From: Streptomyces sp. NWU339
GTDB lineage: Bacteria; Actinomycetota; Actinomycetes; Streptomycetales; Streptomycetaceae
Assembly: GCF_003143855.1 (NCBI RefSeq)
Contig: NZ_QFRK01000010.1
Span: 161,193-225,192 of the forward strand
Length of the DNA: 64,000 bases
Direction: 5' to 3'
Below the pieces are notes generated by a model. The model made no database searches. It was given only the letters and a program-made list of their open reading frames with translations, and was not told the DNA's origin. The first letter of the stretch is position 1, and the number at the start of each line of letters is the position of its first letter. Shown here piece by piece: positions 16,734 to 24,974 of this stretch. The translations under genes and the position numbers were made by a program.

Positions 16734-18404
16734 TCACCGGAAGTCCTCCTCGCGGTACTCGGCCTCGGAACCCGCCGCCGTGGCCTCGCGCAGCTCGATG
16801 CGGCGGATCTTGCCGGAGACGGTCTTGGGCAGCTCGCCGAACTCCAGCCTGCGGATCCGCTTGTAGGGGGCGAGCACCTTGCGGGAGTGCTCGAAGAGCT
16901 CCTTCGCGGTGTCCGGGCCGGGCTGCCTGCCCTCCGCGAGCACGATGTACGCCTTGGGCACGGCCAGGCGCAGCTCGTCCGGAGCGGGCACGACGGCCGC
17001 CTCGGCGACCGCCTCGTGCTCCAGCAGGGCGCTCTCCAGCTCGAACGGACTGATCTTGTAGTCACTCGCCTTGAAGACGTCGTCCGCGCGCCCGACATAC
17101 GTGATGTATCCCTCTTCGTCCCGCGCGCCGATGTCGCCCGTCCGGTAGTAGCCGCCGGCCATGGCCTCCGCGGTGCGCTCGGGGTCGCCGTGGTAGCCGG
17201 TCATCAGGCCCACCGGACGGTGCGACAGGTCGAGCGCGATCTCGCCCTCGGCGGCGGGCGCACCGGAGACCGGGTCGAGGAGTGCGACGCGGTAGCCGGG
17301 GCTGGGGCGGCCCATGGAGCCCGTCTTGAGGGGCTGGCCCGGGCTGTTGGAGACCTGGACGGCGGTCTCGGTCTGGCCGAAGCCGTCGCGGATCGTCACG
17401 TTCCAGGCGCGCCGGATCTGCTCGATGACCTCGGGGTTGAGCGGCTCACCGGCGGCGACGACCTCGCGCGGCGGGGTGCGCAGCCGGGTGAGGTCGGCCT
17501 GGATGAGCATGCGCCACACGGTCGGCGGCGCGCAGAAGGTGGTGACGCCGGCGCGGTCCATCTCGGTCATCAGCCGGACGGCGTCGAAGCGTGCGTAATT
17601 GTGCAGGAAGACGGTCGCCTCGGCGTTCCACGGGGCGAAGAGGTTGGACCAGGCGTGCTTGGCCCAGCCGGGTGAGGAGATGTTCAGGTGCACGTCGCCG
17701 GGTTTCAGCCCGATCCAGTACATGGTGGCCAGGTGCCCGATGGGGTACGTGGTGTGGGTGTGCTCGACGAGCTTGGGCCGGGCGGTGGTGCCCGAGGTGA
17801 AGTACAGCATCAGCGGGTCGGCGGCGAGGGTGGGCCCGTCGGGTGCGAAGTGCTCGGCGGCGCCGTAGGCGTCCTCGTACGGCAGCCAGGCGTCGCCCGC
17901 TCCCGCGCCGACCGCGACCCGGGTGTAGTCGCCGGGCACCTCGTCGAACTTCGCCGTGTCGGCGGCGCGGGCGATCACGTGCCGGACGCGGCCCCGGTCG
18001 ACGCGGTCGCGCAGGTCGGCGGGGCCGAGCAGCGGGGTGGCGGGGATGACCACGGCGCGCAGTTTCATCGCGGCGAGCGCGGTCTCCCAGAGTTCGGCCT
18101 GGTTGCCGAGCATGACCAGCACCCGGTCCTCGGCGCGTACGCCCTGCTGGCGCAGCCAGTTCGCGGCCTGGTCGGAGCGGCGGGCCAGTTCGGCGAAGGA
18201 CAGCCTGGTCTGCTCGCCGTCCTCCTCGACGAGGTGCAGCGCGGTGCGGTCGTTGCCGTCCGCGATCACGTCGAACCAGTCGAGCGCCCAGTTGAACCGC
18301 TCGGGGCGCGGCCAGCGGAACCCCGCGTAGGCGGTGGCGTAGTCGTCGCGGTGTTCCAACAGGAAGTCCCGGGCCCTGCGGAACTCTTCCGTCGCCGTCG
18401 TCAT
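16734..18404 (-). CDS. AMP-forming acyl-CoA synthetase (medium-chain/acetyl type)
   Basis: A 556-residue ANL-superfamily ligase that activates a carboxylate to acyl-CoA through an acyl-adenylate. Signature P-loop LYFTSGTTARPKLVEH (A3 motif), the A5 motif DGFGQTETAVQV, the hinge and A8 region YYRTGDIGARDEEGYI then GRADDVFKASDYKI, and the A10 Lys in LPKTVSGKIRRIEL are all present. The family pattern fits medium-chain or acetyl-CoA synthetases of the AcsA type; the substrate is not decidable here. The ATG has GAGGAGGA upstream. Divergent from the LAL regulator with a 358-base gap. Confidence 0.9.
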   Translation of the reverse strand: MTTATEEFRRARDFLLEHRDDYATAYAGFRWPRPERFNWALDWFDVIADGNDRTALHLVEEDGEQTRLSFAELARRSDQAANWLRQQGVRAEDRVLVMLGNQAELWETALAAMKLRAVVIPATPLLGPADLRDRVDRGRVRHVIARAADTAKFDEVPGDYTRVAVGAGAGDAWLPYEDAYGAAEHFAPDGPTLAADPLMLYFTSGTTARPKLVEHTHTTYPIGHLATMYWIGLKPGDVHLNISSPGWAKHAWSNLFAPWNAEATVFLHNYARFDAVRLMTEMDRAGVTTFCAPPTVWRMLIQADLTRLRTPPREVVAAGEPLNPEVIEQIRRAWNVTIRDGFGQTETAVQVSNSPGQPLKTGSMGRPSPGYRVALLDPVSGAPAAEGEIALDLSHRPVGLMTGYHGDPERTAEAMAGGYYRTGDIGARDEEGYITYVGRADDVFKASDYKISPFELESALLEHEAVAEAAVVPAPDELRLAVPKAYIVLAEGRQPGPDTAKELFEHSRKVLAPYKRIRRLEFGELPKTVSGKIRRIELREATAAGSEAEYREEDFR

Positions 18405-18762
18405 CTGTCCTCCTCGGTGCCGAACCTCGCCGGGTGGCTCTCCCCCGTCGTGTAATCCGTGACGCAGGTCCCACTACCCCCGAACGGGGGGTGGGTACGC
18501 GGAAGCCGTGACGAAGGGGCGAACAGGTGACGGCCGGCCCGACGGGAGCACTCGACGCGGTCGGACCCGGTGGCGCGCCGGCCCGCCGGGCGTGGTGGCC
18601 GCCGGGGGTGTGCCGTGGTCTCGTACGGCCGCCATTACCGGGGTCCCGGGGCTTTGGATTTCATCCGCGCGGCACGCTGTTATTTCCCTCACCACGCCGT
18701 CTCTCCGAAATGAAAGGGCCTGTTGCCTAATATTGGCCAGGACACGACACAGGAGGGGAGCG
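18405..18762. promoter_or_regulatory. Divergent promoter region, acyl-CoA synthetase / LAL regulator
   Basis: A 358-base gap with no gene I can support. A TAATAT hexamer at 18728-18733 could be a -10 for the LAL regulator, giving a leader of about 23 bases; no good -35 partner was found. Confidence 0.3.
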
Positions 18763-21639
18763 GTGACCGTGCGAGGGGACTTCAAGGAGCCTGCCAGGTG
18801 CCGCCCCGACCTGGTCATCGGCCGGGAGGAACCGTTCGCCGAGGCGCGCGAACAGCTCGCCCGAGGGGGCAGTGTGCTGCTCCACGGGCCCGCCGGAATA
18901 GGAAAGTCGACCGTGCTGCGGGCACTTGCGGCGGAAAACGCCGGCGCGGCGCCCACGGTGTTGCGCTGCTCGGCCACCGAGTCCGAATCCCACCTCCCGT
19001 TCCTGGCACTGGCCGATCTGTTCGGTCTGGTCCTGGACCGGGTCTCCGGTGCGCTGCCCGCCGCGCAACGCACCGCCCTGGAGTCGGCGCTCACCGGCCG
19101 CGGCGAGTCGACCCTCCAACGGGACGGTCTCGCGCTGCGCCTGGCGGTGCTGTCCACCCTGCGGGCGCTCGCCGCCGAGGGGCCCGTCCTGGTCGTCGCC
19201 GACGATCTGCAGTGGCTGGACCCGGCCAGCGCGGAGCTTCTCGGATTCGCCGCGCGGCGCCTCGGCGACACCCCCGTGCAGATGCTGTGCGCGGTGCGTA
19301 CGGAGGGGCTGGAGGAGTACGACCGTCATCTGCGGGCCTGCCCGCCGGACACGCGCGTGGTGCGGCTGGGCCCGTTCTCCCGTGTCCAGGTGTCCACGCT
19401 GCTCGACCACCGCGGCTACACGGGCCTGTCCCGTACCACCGTCCGTGACATCCACCGCACCAGCGGCGGCAACCCGCTCTTCGCGCTCGAACTGGGCCGC
19501 GCCCTGGCCGAGAGCCCGACCCGCCCCCGCCCCGGTGAGCCGCTGCCGGTGCCGACCTCGCTGCGGGCCCTGGTGCTCAGCCGGCTGGAGATGCTGTCGG
19601 ACGAGGCGCGCCGCACCCTGCTGGTGGCCAGCGTCGGCGCCCGCCCCACGCCGGCGCTGCTGCACGCGGCCGGCCGGGACCACGCCGAGGAGGAGACGGC
19701 CCAGGCCGCCGCGCTGGGGCTGCTGGCGACGGACCCGGAGGAGCCGGCCCTGCGTTTCGCGCATCCGCTGATCTCGGCCGCGCTGTACGCGGAGGCCCCG
19801 GCGCACGAGCGGCGGGCCGCGCACGCCGCGCTGTCCACGGCGGCCTCCGACCCCATCGAGCGGGCCCGGCATCTGGCCCTGGCCACGACCGGCACCGATC
19901 CGGAGGTGGCGGCCCGGCTCGCCGAGGCCGCCGCGCTGGCCCGGGACCGGGGGGCGCCCTCGGTCGCGGCCTCGCTGGGGCTGCTGGCGGCCCGTCACAC
20001 CCCGGCGGACCCGTCGGCCGACGGCACGCGGGCGGACACGGCGTCGGCCGGCGGCGAGCCGGGCCGCAGCGTGCCGAGTCCGGACGAGCGGCGGCTGCAG
20101 GCCGCCGAGGACGCCATCACCGCCGGGGAGGTGGATCTCGCCCGGGACATCGCGCGCGAGGTGCTGACCCGGGCCACGGTGCCCGCGGAGCGGGTGCGGG
20201 CGTGGATGGTGGTCATCGAGGCGGCCGGGCAGGCGCTCGGCGAGGTCGACGCGGTCTACCCGCAGGTGCTGGCGGACGCCGGCGACGACCCGCGGCTGCT
20301 CGCCCTGGTCCACTACCAGCTGGCCTGGCGGGAGGTGGTGGTGGACGGCGACTTCGCCAAGGCCCGGCTGGAGACCGCGCACGCCGCGGAACTGGCCGCA
20401 CGCGGCGGGGACCGGCGTACGGAGCTGATGGCGCTCGCCTTCCAGTCCTCCACCGAGACCCTGATGGGCCACCCGGACGCGCCCGCCACCATCGAGCGGG
20501 CCCTGCAGGAACCCCAGGACCCCGATGTGGCCTGCCACCACAACGGCGCCGCGTCGGCCAGGTTCCGCTGGCTGCTGATGAGCGACCAGCTGCCCGAGGC
20601 CCGCAGGAGCATCACCGGACTGCTGCGGGAGGCCCGGCGGCGCGGCATGGTCGAGAGCGAGGTGCACTTCCTGCGTCTGCTCGCCGACACCGAACTGCGT
20701 TCCGGGCACTGCGGCCGGGCCCTGGACCTGACCCGCGAGAGCCTGCGGCTGGCCCGTGACTCCGGGATCGGCGAGAGCGCCTCGGCCATGCTCGCCTCCC
20801 TCGCGGAGGCCTCCGGCGGGGACGTGGACCGGGCGCTCGCACTGGCCCGGGAGGCCGCGGACCACGCCGAGGTGGACGGCGACCAGTTGTATCTCTCCCT
20901 CGCCCTGGCCGCCCTGGGCTACGCCCGGTTGGTCGCCGGGGACGCCGCGGCCGCGGTCCGTTCGCTGCGCCGGGTGCGGGAGTTGGAGCACGGCATGGGC
21001 ATCCACGACCCGGCGCGGGGCCGCTGGCACGGCGATCTCGCCGAGGCGCTGGTGCGGATCGGTGAACCCGGCGAGGCGCAGGAACTCATCAACGTCACAC
21101 GGGTGCACGCGCGGCGTCTGAACCGCTTGAGCGTGCTGGCCGTACTCGACCGCGCCGAGGCGCTGGTACGCGCGGCGCGTGGCGAACACGAGGCCGCCCG
21201 GGTGCAGTTGACGTCGGCGCAGGGCCGACTCGCCGCGCTGGGTTTCGGCCTGGAGGAGGCGCGGGCCGCGTTCGCGCTGGCCCGGCTGCGTGCCCGGGAC
21301 CCGGGTCCGGCCCCGTACGACGAGGCCGCACGGCTGTTCCGGCGCTGCCGCGCCCTGCCCTGGCTGCGCCAGGTGGACGCGGCCGTGACCGCCGGTCCGG
21401 TGGTGCCGGAGACCGTGCCCGCCGCCCCGGCGACCCCGGCCGCGCTGGACGGTCTCGCCTCGATGGAACGGCAGGTCGCCTCACTGGTGATGGAGGGGGC
21501 CACCAACCGGGAGATCGCCGGCCGACTGTTCATCAGCGTGAAGACCGTCGAGGCGACCCTCACCCGGGTGTACCGGAAACTGGGCATCCGGTCGCGGGTG
21601 GACATCGTCCGGCTGGCGGCGGGCCGCCGTACGAAGTAA
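18763..21639 (+). CDS. LAL-type LuxR-family transcriptional regulator with AAA ATPase domain
   Basis: A 958-residue large ATP-binding LuxR-type regulator. Walker A is LLHGPAGIGKSTVL near residue 45, Walker B is VLVVADDLQWLD near 150, and a long helical/TPR-like middle spans residues 350-870. The C-terminal LuxR HTH reads MEGATNREIAGRLFISVKTV then RVYRKLGIRSR. The GTG at 18763 was chosen because AGGAGGGGAG directly precedes it; an open frame 85 codons longer has no site. LAL proteins often activate secondary-metabolite or sugar-use genes, but no such cluster adjoins. It follows a divergent promoter region shared with the acyl-CoA synthetase; a trypsin-like protease gene lies downstream. Confidence 0.9.
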   Translation: MTVRGDFKEPARCRPDLVIGREEPFAEAREQLARGGSVLLHGPAGIGKSTVLRALAAENAGAAPTVLRCSATESESHLPFLALADLFGLVLDRVSGALPAAQRTALESALTGRGESTLQRDGLALRLAVLSTLRALAAEGPVLVVADDLQWLDPASAELLGFAARRLGDTPVQMLCAVRTEGLEEYDRHLRACPPDTRVVRLGPFSRVQVSTLLDHRGYTGLSRTTVRDIHRTSGGNPLFALELGRALAESPTRPRPGEPLPVPTSLRALVLSRLEMLSDEARRTLLVASVGARPTPALLHAAGRDHAEEETAQAAALGLLATDPEEPALRFAHPLISAALYAEAPAHERRAAHAALSTAASDPIERARHLALATTGTDPEVAARLAEAAALARDRGAPSVAASLGLLAARHTPADPSADGTRADTASAGGEPGRSVPSPDERRLQAAEDAITAGEVDLARDIAREVLTRATVPAERVRAWMVVIEAAGQALGEVDAVYPQVLADAGDDPRLLALVHYQLAWREVVVDGDFAKARLETAHAAELAARGGDRRTELMALAFQSSTETLMGHPDAPATIERALQEPQDPDVACHHNGAASARFRWLLMSDQLPEARRSITGLLREARRRGMVESEVHFLRLLADTELRSGHCGRALDLTRESLRLARDSGIGESASAMLASLAEASGGDVDRALALAREAADHAEVDGDQLYLSLALAALGYARLVAGDAAAAVRSLRRVRELEHGMGIHDPARGRWHGDLAEALVRIGEPGEAQELINVTRVHARRLNRLSVLAVLDRAEALVRAARGEHEAARVQLTSAQGRLAALGFGLEEARAAFALARLRARDPGPAPYDEAARLFRRCRALPWLRQVDAAVTAGPVVPETVPAAPATPAALDGLASMERQVASLVMEGATNREIAGRLFISVKTVEATLTRVYRKLGIRSRVDIVRLAAGRRTK

Positions 21640-21845
21640 CCGGGGCGGATGGGGAGTTCGGGGCTCCGGCGACCGAGGGTTTTCCCTGTCCGGCTCCCGT
21701 AGGGGCTTCCCTCATTGGGGGCTCGCGCTCCGGCTCGTAGCGTAATCCGTGCCGCTCGCCGGGCACATGGAGACCGGTGGCCCGGTCCCCGTGCTGAACC
21801 CCCCACCCCGTGCGACCCCCCCACCGGCAACCGACGAGGAGACCG

Positions 21846-22637
21846 ATGTCCGGGCTCACCCGCGCCAAGAAGGCCGCCGCGCTCGTCGCGGCGACCGCGG
21901 CCGCCGCCGCGACCGCACTGCTCACCGCCCCCTCCGCCGCCGCCGCTCCCCAGCCGATCGTCGGCGGCACCACGACCACGACGTCCGCGTACCCGTTCGT
22001 CATGCAGATCACCGACGCCTCGCAGAACCAGTTCTGCGGCGGCACCCTGGTCACGCCCACGAAGGTGGTCACGGCCGCCCACTGCATGGTCGGCGAGACC
22101 ACCGGCAGTGTGCGCGTGGTCGGCGGGCGCACCTACCTGAACGGCACCAACGGTACGGTGGCGCGCGTCAGCAGGATCTGGATCAGCCCGGACTACCGGA
22201 GCGTCACCCGCGGCGACGACGTCGCGGTGCTGACCCTGTCGACGTCGATGCCGTACTCCACGGCGGGCTACGTCTCCTCCTCGGACACCTCGGTGTACGC
22301 GGCCGGCACCACCGCCCGCATCCTGGGCTGGGGCACCACCTCCTCGGGCGGCAGCTCCTCCAACCAGTTGCGCACCGCGACCGTCCCGACGGTGTCCGAC
22401 GCGAGCTGCGGCAGTTCGTACGGTTCCCGGTTCGTCCGGAGCGACATGGTGTGCGCCGGCCACTCCTCCGGCGGCGTGGACAGCTGCCAGGGCGACAGCG
22501 GCGGACCGCTGCTCATAGGCGGCCGGCTCGCGGGCATCACCTCTTGGGGCGACGGCTGCGCGGCGGCCGGATCCCCTGGCGTGTACACCCGGTTGACCAC
22601 CTTCTCCGGGGAGGTCACGGCCCAGATCAACTCGTAG
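21846..22637 (+). CDS. Secreted trypsin-like serine protease (S1A)
   Basis: A 263-residue secreted protease like Streptomyces griseus trypsin. A signal peptide spans about residues 1-34 (LVAATAAAAATALLTAPSA), and the mature enzyme would start near PIVGGT. The triad is visible: His in VTAAHC, Asp in DDVAVL, Ser in GDSGGP; the Asp six residues before that Ser (in DSCQGDSGG) predicts cleavage after Arg or Lys. Cys pairs CGGT/AAHC and SCQG/DGCA are in place. The ATG at 21846 has GAGGAGA just upstream. A strong hairpin terminator follows. Confidence 0.95.
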   Translation: MSGLTRAKKAAALVAATAAAAATALLTAPSAAAAPQPIVGGTTTTTSAYPFVMQITDASQNQFCGGTLVTPTKVVTAAHCMVGETTGSVRVVGGRTYLNGTNGTVARVSRIWISPDYRSVTRGDDVAVLTLSTSMPYSTAGYVSSSDTSVYAAGTTARILGWGTTSSGGSSSNQLRTATVPTVSDASCGSSYGSRFVRSDMVCAGHSSGGVDSCQGDSGGPLLIGGRLAGITSWGDGCAAAGSPGVYTRLTTFSGEVTAQINS

Positions 22638-22693
22638 CCCCACGGGTCGATGTGAGGCACCCGAGTTCCTGAGTACCCCTCAGGTGATTGCCA

Positions 22694-22737
22694 GGGGGCG
22701 TTGCGAGCTTCCACGAGCAGCCCGCAACGCCCCCTTT
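22694..22737 (+). terminator. Terminator after the trypsin-like gene
   Basis: GGGGGCGTTGCG (22694-22705) pairs perfectly with CGCAACGCCCCC (22723-22734) and is followed by TTT: a 12-bp intrinsic terminator about 57 bases after the protease stop. Confidence 0.8.
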
Positions 22738-22856
22738 CCATGCCCGGGGGCGAACCTCCCCATCAAGGCCCATTCAGGAGATTTCCTCGAGACGTGTAAC
22801 ACCGTGACGGTCACCGGACGCTGATCCGTACGGGACGCGAGAAGCGGCCCTTTTTC

Positions 22857-23159
22857 ATGCAGTCGGGCACCACCCCGGAACAACCCCACGACGAAGGGCC
22901 GCCCCCAGTGAATCCCCACCCCACCGAGAACGGTGGAACCGCACAGACCCCGCAGAACCCCCAGACCGCCCAGAGCCCCAAGAGCCCTCGGAGCGACGCC
23001 GGCCGCCCCCGGGGAACCGAAGGCCTCCCGGTCTACGAGAGCCTGGTGCGCGAACGGGGTGACGTCGTGGCGGAGGCCCGCGAGGTGGCCGAACGCACGG
23101 AGTTCGAGATGCGTCGGGTGCTGGCCTCCCGCACCCGGCCGGCCCCGGCACCCCGGTGA
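22857..23159 (+). CDS. Small hydrophilic hypothetical protein
   Basis: A 100-residue protein, Pro/Gln-rich and disordered over its first half, with a charged helix at the end (YESLVRERGDVVAEAREVAE). No domain recognised. An alternative start is GTG at 22908, just after a 9-bp inverted repeat (GCGGCCCTT 22844-22852 with 22894-22902) that brackets the ATG; neither start has a strong ribosome-binding site, so the N-terminus is uncertain. Confidence 0.5.
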   Translation: MQSGTTPEQPHDEGPPPVNPHPTENGGTAQTPQNPQTAQSPKSPRSDAGRPRGTEGLPVYESLVRERGDVVAEAREVAERTEFEMRRVLASRTRPAPAPR

Positions 23160-23240
23160 TGTCGCGCACCGGCTGAGCCGGTCGGGTGAGCCCCTCCCCG
23201 CCCGGGCCACCGGGCGGACGGGATTCCCTAGGATCCTTCC

Positions 23241-23681
23241 GTGGCCACCTTCCAGCTCCAGCGCACGGCGCCCCTCCCGATCGACGAGACCTGGCGCCGG
23301 CTCACGGAGTGGCACCGCCACGGAGCGGCGGTCCCCCTCACCCGGATCACCGTGACCCCTCCCCCGCCCACCGGTGAGGGCACGGTCGTCGTCGCCCGCT
23401 CGGGTCTCGGCCCGCTCTCCTTCGACGACCCGATGGAGGTGACGGTGTGGCGGCCCCCCGGCCCCGGTTCCCCGGGCCTGTGCCGCCTGGAGAAGCGGGG
23501 CCGCGTGGTCCGGGGCTGGGCGGAGATCGAGGTCCGTCCGGGGCCGGGCGGACGCACCCGCGTCCTGTGGCGCGAGGACCTGCGGGTCCGCTTCCTCCCC
23601 GCCTTCTGCGACCCCGCGCTGCGGTCGGTCTCCCGCCAGGTGTTCGGACGAGCGGTGAACACCCTGCTGCGACAGCCGTGA
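23241..23681 (+). CDS. SRPBCC-family (START/polyketide-cyclase-like) protein
   Basis: A 146-residue helix-grip-fold protein: LPIDETWRRLTEWHRHGAAV at the start is the typical first helix after the opening strand, and the long C-terminal helix is CDPALRSVSRQVFGRAVNTL. Such proteins bind hydrophobic ligands; no enzyme activity can be assigned. GTG start. It stands between an uncharacterised small gene and the converging xdhC. Confidence 0.75.
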   Translation: MATFQLQRTAPLPIDETWRRLTEWHRHGAAVPLTRITVTPPPPTGEGTVVVARSGLGPLSFDDPMEVTVWRPPGPGSPGLCRLEKRGRVVRGWAEIEVRPGPGGRTRVLWREDLRVRFLPAFCDPALRSVSRQVFGRAVNTLLRQP

Positions 23682-23723
23682 CGGCCGGAGCGGCGGGTGA
23701 TCACCGCGTCGGCGGCACCACCC

Positions 23724-24902
23724 TCACGCCCCCGAGCCGGTCCGGCCCGCGGGCTCGGGTGCGGGTGCGACGGTGGGCGGCGTGGGTTCGACGTCGTGGT
23801 GGATCGGGGTGTGGGCGCCGGTGAGGGGGACGCCGGCGCCGCCCCGACGGGTGGCGACGATCTCGGCGGCGATGGACAGGGCCGTCTCCTCCGGGGTGCG
23901 GGCGCCGAGGTCGAGGCCGATCGGGGAGCGCAGGCGGGCCAGTTCCGGGTCGGTGACGCCGGCCTCGCGCAGGCGGGCCTCGCGGTCCAGGTGGGTGCGG
24001 CGGGAGCCCATCGCGCCGACGTAGGCGACCGGGAGGCGCAGGGCGAGCCGGAGCAGGGGGACGTCGAACTTCGCGTCGTGGGTGAGGACGCACAGGACCG
24101 TACGGGCGTCGACGTCGGTGCGCTCCAGGTACCGGTGCGGCCACTCGACGACGATCTCGTCGGCGTCCGGGAAGCGTGCCCGGGTGGCGAACACGGGGCG
24201 CGCGTCGCACACCGTGACCCGGTAGCCGAGGAACGTGCCGGCCCGGACCAGCGCCGACGCGAAGTCGATCGCGCCGAAGACGATCATCCGGGGCGGCGGG
24301 ACCGACGACTCGACCAGCAGGGTCACCGGGGCGCCGCAGCGTGAACCCTCCGCGCCGATCTCCAGGGTGCCGGTGCGGCCCGCGTCCAGGAACGCGCCCG
24401 CCTCCCACGCCACGGTGCGGTCGAGACCCGGACGGTCGCCGAAACCCCCCTCGTACGAGCCGTCGGGGTACACCGTGAGCGCGCGGCCCATCAGGTCGGC
24501 GGGGCCGCTCACGATCCGCGCCACGGCCGCCGCCTCGCCTCGCGCGGCGGCGGCGAGCGCGGCGGTGAGCGCCGGGCGGACGGGGTCCGCGGCCCGTACC
24601 GGTGTGATCAGGATGTCGATGACGCCGCCGCAGGTCAGACCGGCGGCGAAGGCGTCCTCGTCGCTGTAGCCGAAGCGTTCCAGGACGGTTTCGCCGTCCC
24701 GGAGCGCCTGCTCGCACAGCGCGTACACCGCGCCCTCCACGCAGCCGCCGGAGACCGAGCCGATCGCCGTGCCGTCGGTGTCCACCGCCAGCGCGGCGCC
24801 GGGCCCGCGGGGCCCGCTGCCGACGACCGCCACCACGGTGGCGACCGCGAAGTCGCGGCCCTGCTCGGCCCACCGGTGCAGTTCCTCGGCGATGTCCAGC
24901 AT
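23724..24902 (-). CDS. xdhC: XdhC/CoxI-family molybdenum cofactor maturation factor
   Basis: A 392-residue XdhC-family protein that binds molybdopterin and helps insert and sulfurate the cofactor of xanthine dehydrogenase. The N-terminal XdhC domain holds GSVSGGCVEGAVY and TCGGVIDILITPV; the C-terminal Rossmann-like XdhC_C domain holds IVFGAIDFASALVRAGTFLG and AYVGAMGSRRTHLDRE. The tail after PLTGAHTPIHH is Pro-rich and likely disordered. It lies 72 bases after the Mo-subunit gene and closes the xdh operon. This order (FAD, Fe-S, Mo subunit, XdhC) supports the function. Confidence 0.9.
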   Translation of the reverse strand: MLDIAEELHRWAEQGRDFAVATVVAVVGSGPRGPGAALAVDTDGTAIGSVSGGCVEGAVYALCEQALRDGETVLERFGYSDEDAFAAGLTCGGVIDILITPVRAADPVRPALTAALAAAARGEAAAVARIVSGPADLMGRALTVYPDGSYEGGFGDRPGLDRTVAWEAGAFLDAGRTGTLEIGAEGSRCGAPVTLLVESSVPPPRMIVFGAIDFASALVRAGTFLGYRVTVCDARPVFATRARFPDADEIVVEWPHRYLERTDVDARTVLCVLTHDAKFDVPLLRLALRLPVAYVGAMGSRRTHLDREARLREAGVTDPELARLRSPIGLDLGARTPEETALSIAAEIVATRRGGAGVPLTGAHTPIHHDVEPTPPTVAPAPEPAGRTGSGA

Positions 24903-24974
24903 CTCTCGGCCTCCTGAGCCGGGTGCTCCGGGCGGCGCGCGCTGTGGCCGTTCGTGTGCCGCCCGGAGGGTCTG

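Noticed and set aside
18727..21189. 820-codon open frame antisense to the LAL regulator
   Set aside because: Shadow frame; the plus-strand protein has complete Walker and LuxR motifs.
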